Source: UBA961 sp014191195
GTDB taxonomy: Bacteria; Bacteroidota; Ignavibacteria; Kapaibacteriales; UBA961
Direction of reading: 5' to 3'
Assembly (NCBI GenBank): GCA_964204605.1
Contig: OZ123195.1
Span: forward strand, 248,001-312,000
Length of the DNA stretch: 64,000 nucleotides
Shown here: positions 8,467 to 15,537 of the stretch, one piece after another
Position numbering within the stretch: the stretch's first letter is position 1
Layout: the number at the start of each line of letters is the position of its first letter
Translations under genes and position numbers: made by a program
Notes under the pieces: generated by a model
Databases searched by the model: none
What the model was told of the DNA's origin: nothing
What the model saw: only the letters and a program-made list of their open reading frames with translations

Positions 8467-10356
8467 TTATACTATTCTGCCTCTTTCTAAGCATTTCATA
8501 AGCCAATTTCTTTTGTCTTCAAGCTCTTGTAAATTCATTTGATCTTGAGATTTTAAAAATTTCTTTTTTGATTCAAAATGTACAACTTTTACATCTGAAT
8601 TCATGCCTTGCGACTTCATGTTTAAAGATAATTTTACAGCTAATTGAGAGCATTCTTGTCTTAATTGTTGCTCTAAACTAATAATATCTATTGCATTTGA
8701 TGATATATCAATATATAAGCTAGGGGGTATTATTTGTTCTTCGATTAGTTCTTCTTGTTTGATTGATGAATTTTTATCCGGAAATAATTCCCAATCTAAT
8801 GTCTCGGTGCCTTTATGTTGAACATCGGCTAATACCCATGATTCTATAGATTCAATGGCAGTTCTACTTTGCTGAAATTCGATTTCTCTTTTTGCAAATA
8901 ATTTTATCCCTATTTGCTGTTCGGATAATAACCAATCAAAAATCTGCGATAAAGCCGCATCATTAGATGTAAACAAATCGCATACATTTTGCTGTTTGCT
9001 AAATCCTGTATAATATCTCATACCCCTAAAGATTTGTTGCATTGTTTTAGAAATAGCTCTTACTAAATCAGCCTTTACAATAATACTTATTGGTTTGATA
9101 TCGGTACCCTCACCAATCATATCAACCTGCACCATTATGTCAATTAATCCATTTCTATATTGTTGAAGTAATATTAATCGTTCTTGTACAGGGATATCTT
9201 GTCCAATTCTTGCAGAAATAAATTCTGGAAAATGTTGTTTTACAAATTCCAATATTACAGCCGAATGATTATTGCTCATTGCAATTATCAACATTTGATG
9301 ATTCTTGTAAGAATTGTTATATCCCTTTGCGCGCTGTTTGTCTTCAATCCATTGATTTCTTTTTTCTTGAAATCGAATAAATGCTGGCCTTAATAAAGAA
9401 TCAAGATATACAGTATGAAAGCGCATTTTTTTTCTTGCTAAAAAAGCATCAATATCTTGTTCGGGATCTGCCATTTCTTGCATTTGAGATAAATATAATT
9501 CAATCTCATCTCCAGATTCTATATTCCTTAATTTGATTTTATAATCAATCATATTTGTAGAAACTCTCTTTAAGATGCCACCTTCTTCATGTGCATCCCT
9601 TAGTTGAACTTCATGCAAAGCCTTGTAAAATCGTTCATTCCCATTCCTTATCTCAAAAGGCACGCCAAACAAAGATTTATTGTCCGAACGAATTGGTGTG
9701 CCCGATAGAGCAATACTGCAACTATGTTCTAATCTTCCTAAAGCGATTGCCCAGGTTCCTTCATCTGACAAATGATGCACTTCGTCATATACAAACATGC
9801 ATGAATGGTGTTCTGCAAATCTCTTTATTGCTTCATTTCCACTTTTTCCGCATGCATATTGATATGTGGTTATAATTATGTCTGTTGATGAATTCTTAAG
9901 AAACGTTTTTTCTGAATCTGCAGTACAAAACCGTAATGGAACAGACCCTAGATTTCTTAAAACCCGGCTTAATTCTATTGGGTCTGCATATTGATCTCGC
10001 AAATTTCCCCTAGGAACAAATACAATTAATTTTTGAGCTTTACCTAAATGCTTTGCTATTACAAATGATGCTAATGCAGTAATAGTTTTCCCATATCCTG
10101 GCACAAATACGCCAAGATGATTGTTCTCGCCTTTTTTTAGACAAGAAGCAAGCTTATGTAAAAAATGTAATTGTCCTGTCCTGAATCTAAAAGAATCATG
10201 AAGGTTTATACCAGGTAAATCTACAAGATCACCAAGAACTTGTAAATTATCCTGATCTGAACGAAAGTTCAACATGGATTTTGTATTCGGATTGTAAATG
10301 CTGCATGCGCAAAATACTGTTTTCATAAGTGTTTTACAATCTGTACTTATCCCCAT
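8467..10356 (-). CDS. Superfamily 2 DEAD/DEAH-type helicase of unknown role
   Basis: A 629-residue SF2 helicase-like protein. Seen motifs are motif I VPGYGKT (unusual Pro-Gly-Tyr in place of TGSGKT), motif II as DEVHH, motif III SGTP, and in the second RecA domain a DMIGEGTD motif V and a QQIFRGMR motif VI. About 95 residues precede motif I and include FRTGQLHFLHKL, a likely Q-motif. The C-terminal ~160 residues lack recognised motifs and are Glu/Gln-rich. The layout resembles the helicase parts of type III restriction, RadD-like or phage-type unwinding proteins, but no nuclease or methylase is adjacent, so no function is assigned. It starts at an ATG without a clear Shine-Dalgarno, and a TAnnTTTG element lies upstream. 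Confidence 0.8.
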   Translation of the reverse strand: MGISTDCKTLMKTVFCACSIYNPNTKSMLNFRSDQDNLQVLGDLVDLPGINLHDSFRFRTGQLHFLHKLASCLKKGENNHLGVFVPGYGKTITALASFVIAKHLGKAQKLIVFVPRGNLRDQYADPIELSRVLRNLGSVPLRFCTADSEKTFLKNSSTDIIITTYQYACGKSGNEAIKRFAEHHSCMFVYDEVHHLSDEGTWAIALGRLEHSCSIALSGTPIRSDNKSLFGVPFEIRNGNERFYKALHEVQLRDAHEEGGILKRVSTNMIDYKIKLRNIESGDEIELYLSQMQEMADPEQDIDAFLARKKMRFHTVYLDSLLRPAFIRFQEKRNQWIEDKQRAKGYNNSYKNHQMLIIAMSNNHSAVILEFVKQHFPEFISARIGQDIPVQERLILLQQYRNGLIDIMVQVDMIGEGTDIKPISIIVKADLVRAISKTMQQIFRGMRYYTGFSKQQNVCDLFTSNDAALSQIFDWLLSEQQIGIKLFAKREIEFQQSRTAIESIESWVLADVQHKGTETLDWELFPDKNSSIKQEELIEEQIIPPSLYIDISSNAIDIISLEQQLRQECSQLAVKLSLNMKSQGMNSDVKVVHFESKKKFLKSQDQMNLQELEDKRNWLMKCLERGRIV

Positions 10357-10398
10357 TTTATTATTATTGGATACATCGTTTTATAAATAATGTACTAA

Positions 10399-10406
10399 CA
10401 AAGTTA
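10399..10406 (-). promoter_or_regulatory. Candidate Bacteroidetes-type -7 element for the SF2 helicase gene
   Basis: On the minus strand the site reads TAACTTTG, an exact match to TAnnTTTG, 43 bases before the helicase ATG. No clear TTTG lies about 20 bases further upstream, so only half of the promoter consensus is met. Confidence 0.35.
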
Positions 10407-10445
10407 CATGCTAGATTACATTAAAATTTTGAGTATTTTTTCGAT

Positions 10446-11033
10446 ATGATAAAAAAAGAATTGCGCTCCTATTTTTTAGAGAAAAGAAATACACTCCCTG
10501 CTGAAATTCGTGAAGAATTATCGGTATTGATATGTGATCATATTCTTTCTTCTGCTATATGGAAAAAATATGATGATATTTTTATGTATGTTCCATTTAG
10601 GTCTGAAGTTGATATTCTCCCTTTAATTGATATCGCTTGGAGGGAAGGTAAAAAGGTATTTTTACCTAAAATTGATACTCAAAACAGTGTGATTATACCT
10701 ATTGAATATAAAAGATTTTCTACGCTTATTAAGGGCCCTTATGGTATTATGGAGCCTCAATCAGAAGATAATATTCACATTAATCCAATTGAATTTAGGG
10801 CGCTTTGTTTAGTTCCACTGTTAGCGTGTGATACAAATGGCTTTAGATTGGGTTATGGAGGTGGATATTATGATAAGTTATTTGCTTTGTACAGTAATCT
10901 ATTCAGATGTGGTATTGGATTTTCATTTCAGAAATACAATAATGATGTACCAAGAGAACAGCATGATATCGCTATGATGGCATTTTGTTGCGAGGAACAA
11001 ATGGAATATATACAAGAAAGGCCTGCTTATTAG
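10446..11033 (+). CDS. 5-formyltetrahydrofolate cyclo-ligase
   Basis: Converts 5-formyl-THF to 5,10-methenyl-THF with ATP, recycling an inhibitory folate by-product. The 195-residue length is normal for the family. It begins MIKKELRSYFLEKRNTL, the typical basic N-terminus that contacts ATP, carries YVPFRSEVD (substrate pocket) and the diagnostic C-terminal motif GFRLGYGGGYYDKLF. It is a single gene, divergent from the helicase and convergent with the DUF2723 gene; a hairpin overlaps its stop. Together with the CADD-like gene at 34184 it points to active folate metabolism, although the two are not linked. E. coli symbols are ygfA/fau. Confidence 0.93.
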   Translation: MIKKELRSYFLEKRNTLPAEIREELSVLICDHILSSAIWKKYDDIFMYVPFRSEVDILPLIDIAWREGKKVFLPKIDTQNSVIIPIEYKRFSTLIKGPYGIMEPQSEDNIHINPIEFRALCLVPLLACDTNGFRLGYGGGYYDKLFALYSNLFRCGIGFSFQKYNNDVPREQHDIAMMAFCCEEQMEYIQERPAY

Positions 11034-11045
11034 GCAGACCTTATT
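11018..11045 (+). terminator. Hairpin at the end of the cyclo-ligase gene
   Basis: AAGGCCTGC (11018-11026) pairs with GCAGACCTT (11034-11042) with one C-A mismatch around a 7-base loop that contains the stop codon. A weak T-rich stretch follows. It lies between two convergent genes and could serve both strands. Confidence 0.5.
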
Positions 11046-11067
11046 GTTATACTGAGCTGAAATACGA

Positions 11068-13851
11068 TTATTTCATAATAGCTTTTAGGGCATTTACTCT
11101 TTTCACTACTTCAGACGGAGGAAAAGATCTTGCAAATCTTTCGATGTTCTCTAATGAATTATCACTTACAAATAAAGCATCTCTAACCGATCTATCAGCA
11201 AAATCAATAGCTTGTTTTTTTGCACCTGCTTTAGCATAAATTTCTGCTAACTGGTATTCTAAAGCATACGATAATGGGAATTGATCAGGCGAAATAGTTT
11301 GATTCATTTTATCTAAAATGCGAATACACTTTGCATTATCGCCTTTATCTTCAAGAGTAAAGACTGCATATTGTAAAAAGACTAATCTGTAGCTCTCCAT
11401 AAATCTACGATGAACTTCATCATAATAAACAGATGGATTATTAAGATTTCTAAATTTAAAACTAAAAGAAGGCTTTGTGCTAAATTCATCACCATTTGAT
11501 TGTTGAAATAAGCATTTATCCATAATATTAATTTCATATTTAGATGAAGCTGCTTGTGGAACAGGACATACCCTTTGGGCTAAGCCCTCCCAACGAAGAT
11601 AAGCATCCAAGCCTACATAAGAGTCTGCTCCGGCAGTAAAGTACACTGGCCTTGTAAACTTAGTAACTTTCATAATATCGGCTACAAGCTTATGTTGTGG
11701 GCCTTTATAATAAACAAATTTACCGTTTTCTGCATCTCGGGCTTGGCCATCACCTTCAAAATCGTAAGACATCTCGCCGGCTTCTAAAGTTGCGGAGTCT
11801 GCACCAAATTTTTGAAGTATCTCTCTATCTACAGGAATGGTAATTCTTTCACTTGCAGTCATTTCAGGTGAAATCGAAGCTGGGTCTGTTTCATCTGCTA
11901 ATAGCGATTCATCAGAGAATGTTAAAGGAATCTTTTTTGCTCCCCAAGGCGAACGATTTTTTAATTCATACATATACCAGCCAGTTTGCCCTAAGCTTAA
12001 ATTCACAATTCGAACATCACGTCTTACACCTGCAACATCTTGCATATACCATAATGGGAAAGTATCATTATCACCATATGTGAAAACAATTGCATCTTTT
12101 TCTAAACTTTGTAATACATTATAGGAATAATCAAATGGCAAGTAATTTCCTGCTCTGCTATGCATTGCCCAGCCACCACTAGCCATATTCACAGGAACCA
12201 AAACAAAACACATTGCCATAATTCCAATTGAAGGAGCAAGTGAAAAATTGGTTTCACGTTTAGTAAGTGTAGAAATCAAACCATATGTTCCTAAGCCAAT
12301 CCACATACACCAAATAAAAAACGATGCTACATAAAAATAATCTCTTTCACGTGGCTGAGGATTCTGTTGATTTTGGGCTATTGCAGCAAGTACACCTGTC
12401 AACAAAAACAATATTGTATAAACCATTGCCATTTTGGGGTTTTTTCTGAAATGGAATATTAAACCAAATAATCCCAGAATGAATGGTAATGCATAAAAAT
12501 TAATGGGGAACAAATGTTTATAACCCGACTGATAATTGAATTCTTTATACTTCTTTGAATTTCTACTTTCAATAAACGAAGCAGGTGAATCTTGTATATC
12601 ACCAATGCGGCCTACAAAATTCCAGAAGAAATATCGCAAATACATCTGATTAATTTGATAACCAAAAAGGTAACTCATTTCACCAGAAAAGTTCTTTTTC
12701 ATTTTATCATAATCTGGAACTGTAAATTGCATGCCATCATTACGAGTAACTACTTTACGCCCGGGATCTGTCCAAGCACCATATTTAAGATGGCGATTAA
12801 CATACATATCATCAGTTTGCCATCTTCTTGGCCAACTTGGTGCATCGCCATATTGTTCTCTACTTAAATAAGAGCTGAGTTTAATCAAATCATTTGGAAC
12901 ATTCTCATTCATTGGTGGATTTGCATTAGATCGCAGTAAAATATGCGTATAGGTACTATAACCCAAAATGATGAGAATAAAAGATGAACATGCAAGATTT
13001 AACACAGACTTTTTGTGTTTAGCGCCATAATAAGATCCAAAACCTGCGCCAGCAATAATTGCTAATGCTAGAAAACGTGGTAATGGACTATCCATAATTA
13101 CATAGTCACGGGCTTCTGTTTTAAATAAATTTCCACCAAGCATTGCAGGCAATACCTTTACAATTCCTGGGTAAATGATTCCAAAACTAAGTACAGTGAT
13201 TGCACCCATGATGAAAAAAGATGTCAGCTTAAAATCATACTTTCTAAAATATACAATCATAGCCAAAGAGAAAATAGACAAGATGCTAAATAAATGTACA
13301 CCAGTAGAAAGCCCTATGATATATGCTATGACAAGTAAATATCTTTCGTGTCCTGGATTATCTGCTTCTTCATTCCAACGCATCATTAACCAAACAATTA
13401 ATGTTACAAGTACAGTTGAAGAGGCATATACTTCTGATTCTACAGCATTAAACCAAAATGTATCACTAAATGTAAATGCTGTTGCCCCCACAAAAGCAGA
13501 GCCAAATACTGTTACTGCATCTCCAACAGAAGAATACACTTTGCCCCTAAAATTCTCTATCACTTGTACAATAATTAAATAAAGAAGTACAATCGAAATA
13601 GCACTTGCAAATACAGAAACAAGGTTAACTCTCCAACCTGGGTCGCCAAATGGTAATAAGTGAAACAGTTTACCAACCATTAAAAATAATGGTGCTCCAG
13701 GAGGATGAGGTACTTGTTGTTCTGCTACGGCTGCCGAAAATTCCCCACAATCCCAAAAAGGAACTGTTGGCTGAACAGTAAGTAAAAAAGTAACAAGTGC
13801 TACCGCAAAAGACAAAAAGCCAAATGCGCGTCTTAATAATTGAGTATTCAT
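11068..13851 (-). CDS. DUF2723 membrane glycosyltransferase-like protein
   Basis: A 927-residue polytopic membrane protein of the DUF2723 family, common in Bacteroidota and related to GT-C protein O-mannosyltransferase folds. The N-terminal hallmark is FWDCGEF (Asp34, Glu37), followed by HPPGAPLF, matching the catalytic acidic loop and family signature. About a dozen hydrophobic segments run to around residue 570. Then comes a large soluble region with YTYGDNDTFPLWY-type residues and, at the C-terminus, two TPR-like helices (YALEYQLAEIYAKAGAKKQA). It probably transfers sugar from a lipid-linked donor to exported proteins or glycans; the acceptor is unknown. The family is clear, the exact activity inferred. 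Confidence 0.88.
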   Translation of the reverse strand: MNTQLLRRAFGFLSFAVALVTFLLTVQPTVPFWDCGEFSAAVAEQQVPHPPGAPLFLMVGKLFHLLPFGDPGWRVNLVSVFASAISIVLLYLIIVQVIENFRGKVYSSVGDAVTVFGSAFVGATAFTFSDTFWFNAVESEVYASSTVLVTLIVWLMMRWNEEADNPGHERYLLVIAYIIGLSTGVHLFSILSIFSLAMIVYFRKYDFKLTSFFIMGAITVLSFGIIYPGIVKVLPAMLGGNLFKTEARDYVIMDSPLPRFLALAIIAGAGFGSYYGAKHKKSVLNLACSSFILIILGYSTYTHILLRSNANPPMNENVPNDLIKLSSYLSREQYGDAPSWPRRWQTDDMYVNRHLKYGAWTDPGRKVVTRNDGMQFTVPDYDKMKKNFSGEMSYLFGYQINQMYLRYFFWNFVGRIGDIQDSPASFIESRNSKKYKEFNYQSGYKHLFPINFYALPFILGLFGLIFHFRKNPKMAMVYTILFLLTGVLAAIAQNQQNPQPRERDYFYVASFFIWCMWIGLGTYGLISTLTKRETNFSLAPSIGIMAMCFVLVPVNMASGGWAMHSRAGNYLPFDYSYNVLQSLEKDAIVFTYGDNDTFPLWYMQDVAGVRRDVRIVNLSLGQTGWYMYELKNRSPWGAKKIPLTFSDESLLADETDPASISPEMTASERITIPVDREILQKFGADSATLEAGEMSYDFEGDGQARDAENGKFVYYKGPQHKLVADIMKVTKFTRPVYFTAGADSYVGLDAYLRWEGLAQRVCPVPQAASSKYEINIMDKCLFQQSNGDEFSTKPSFSFKFRNLNNPSVYYDEVHRRFMESYRLVFLQYAVFTLEDKGDNAKCIRILDKMNQTISPDQFPLSYALEYQLAEIYAKAGAKKQAIDFADRSVRDALFVSDNSLENIERFARSFPPSEVVKRVNALKAIMK

Positions 13852-13914
13852 GCTGAAATGCTAATGTGAAAAATAATTTATGTAGAATGATGCCTAAGGC
13901 TGCAAAGAAAAAAA

Positions 13915-13922
13915 CAAAAATA
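13915..13922 (-). promoter_or_regulatory. Candidate -7 element for the DUF2723 gene
   Basis: On the minus strand the site reads TATTTTTG, an exact TAnnTTTG, 64 bases before the ATG. No TTTG is found at the expected -33 distance. Confidence 0.3.
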
Positions 13923-14003
13923 CAATTTTAAGTTTATCTGTACATGTAAATACTCTTATATTTATAACAAATCAGCTGTATATTTTGTAAATATGCAATC
14001 TAA

Positions 14004-14034
14004 TGTGCTTTCAATCGACACTACATTATATTTG
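14004..14034 (+). promoter_or_regulatory. Candidate Bacteroidetes-type promoter for the HMA protein
   Basis: TGTG (14004-14007), 19 bases, then TATATTTG (14027-14034): the -7 element is exact and the -33 element differs by one base from TTTG. The predicted start, around 14041, lies 18 bases before the ATG. Confidence 0.5.
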
Positions 14035-14058
14035 TCACATTCTTAAGGCCTAATAATC

Positions 14059-14400
14059 ATGAAAAAAATAATTGTTCTATGCTGTGCATTATTAACTTTT
14101 TACGCATCGAATTCTATTCGTGCAAATCAAATAAAAGATACTGTGATTTCTGTTCAAGGAAATTGCAAATCATGTAAAAAGACAATTGAATCAGCTGTTA
14201 AAAGCTTAGACGGTATTCAAAAAGCAAGCTGGAATACATCAACAAAAAAATTATCGATAACTTTCGATCAGTCTATTATATCACTTCAAAAAATTGAAAA
14301 TAAAATTGCTGCTTCAGGTTATGATACCGATGATGTGAAAGCAACTGAAGAAAGTTATAATTCATTGCATTCATGTTGTAAATACCAAAGAAAACCTTAA
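14059..14400 (+). CDS. Exported heavy-metal-associated (HMA) domain protein
   Basis: A 113-residue protein with an N-terminal signal peptide (MKKIIVLCCALLTFYASNS, cleavage around residue 22) and one HMA/ferredoxin-like domain with the metal-binding loop GNCKSC (Cys36, Cys39) in place of GMxCxxC. The C-terminal tail has an additional Cys pair (HSCCKYQ) that could serve as a second ligand set. The likely role is periplasmic binding of copper, zinc or mercury. Such proteins usually sit beside a P-type ATPase or mercuric transporter; none is adjacent here, so the metal and partner are unknown. It appears to be expressed from its own promoter. Confidence 0.82.
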   Translation: MKKIIVLCCALLTFYASNSIRANQIKDTVISVQGNCKSCKKTIESAVKSLDGIQKASWNTSTKKLSITFDQSIISLQKIENKIAASGYDTDDVKATEESYNSLHSCCKYQRKP

Positions 14401-14464
14401 TCTTTTACTTAGTATTTATTCTTTGTTGATATGTTCCAAGGCAAATTCTTGCTAATTTGCATAA

Positions 14465-15499
14465 ATGATAATAACTGAACCTAAACCTTCTATTCACGAT
14501 GCCCAATTAACAATTGGAAAAGTTTCGGTAAAAAATGGAATTCTTCTTGCTCCCATGGAAGATGTTACAGATATGCCTTTTAGGGTGATTTGTAAAAGAA
14601 TGGGTGCAGATATTGTATATACTGAATTTATATCTTCCGATGGTCTTATCCGTGATGCTAGGAGATCTTTAGAAAAACTTGAGCTGTCTCCAGAAGAGCA
14701 TCCTGTAGCTATACAAATCTTTGGTGGTGAGCTAGATACAATGAAAGCTGCAGCTAAAAAGGCTGAATCTTCTTCTCCAGACTTTATTGATATCAATTGC
14801 GGATGTTGGGTAAGAAATGTTGTTGCCAGAAATGCAGGTGCTGCTCTGTTAAAAGATCCACCAGCTATGGCAGCTATGACAAAAGCCTTAGTTGATACAG
14901 TTGGACTTCCTGTAACTGTAAAAACTAGATTAGGTTGGGATAAACAATCAATTGTAATAGAGGATGTGGCAAAGCGTTTGCAAGATGCTGGTGCGTCTGC
15001 TATTACTGTTCATTGTAGAACCAGAGATATGGGCCACTCTGGAGATGCTGATTGGCATTGGATTCCAAAGGTTAAGCGAGCAGTTTCCATACCCGTAATA
15101 CTGAATGGTGATATTGTGCATGCACAAGAAGCCTTGCGTGCATTTAAAGAGACAGGTTGTGATGCTGTTATGATTGGAAGAGCTGCTGTTGGTAACCCCT
15201 TTATTTTTAGGGAAGCCAAATATCTGCTAGAGCATGGAAATGAATGTGCTCCGCCAACATTTGAAGAAAAAATTAGAACGTGTATTGAACATCTAAAACT
15301 GCAACTTCTTCGTAAACCTGAAAGAAAAGCAGTACTAGAGTTTAGAAAGTTTTATGCTGGTTATCTTAAAGGATTGTATTGTGCCTCTGGTGTCAAACAA
15401 GATGTACAATTGTATGAGTCCTTTGCCGAGGTCGAAGACCGCCTCGAGCTTTATATAGAATTTTTATATCAATATCAGGATGCAGGTGAAGTTGCTTAA
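14465..15499 (+). CDS. dusB: tRNA-dihydrouridine synthase, DusB type
   Basis: Flavin enzyme that reduces specific uridines in tRNA D-loops to dihydrouridine. The 344-residue TIM barrel begins with the FMN-binding segment APMEDVTDMPFR. The catalytic cysteine motif is NCGCW (Cys114 by position, Cys112 nearby), with Trp at the position that is Pro in E. coli-type NxGCP; I believe this variant also occurs in Chlorobi-type DusB. KTRLGW, HCRTR, NGDI and the phosphate-binding IGRAAVGNPFIF follow in family order. It lies 38 bases upstream of tilS on the same strand, giving a small tRNA-modification pair. Confidence 0.92.
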   Translation: MIITEPKPSIHDAQLTIGKVSVKNGILLAPMEDVTDMPFRVICKRMGADIVYTEFISSDGLIRDARRSLEKLELSPEEHPVAIQIFGGELDTMKAAAKKAESSSPDFIDINCGCWVRNVVARNAGAALLKDPPAMAAMTKALVDTVGLPVTVKTRLGWDKQSIVIEDVAKRLQDAGASAITVHCRTRDMGHSGDADWHWIPKVKRAVSIPVILNGDIVHAQEALRAFKETGCDAVMIGRAAVGNPFIFREAKYLLEHGNECAPPTFEEKIRTCIEHLKLQLLRKPERKAVLEFRKFYAGYLKGLYCASGVKQDVQLYESFAEVEDRLELYIEFLYQYQDAGEVA

Positions 15500-15537
15500 A
15501 GGCATTCCCGCGTGCATCCATAAACAAATGTGTTCGC

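Noticed and set aside
14798..14812. Defective DusB because NCGCW lacks the usual Pro after the catalytic Cys
   Set aside because: The catalytic Cys and all other motifs are intact, and I recall the same GCW variant in Chlorobi-type DusB, so it looks like a lineage variant.
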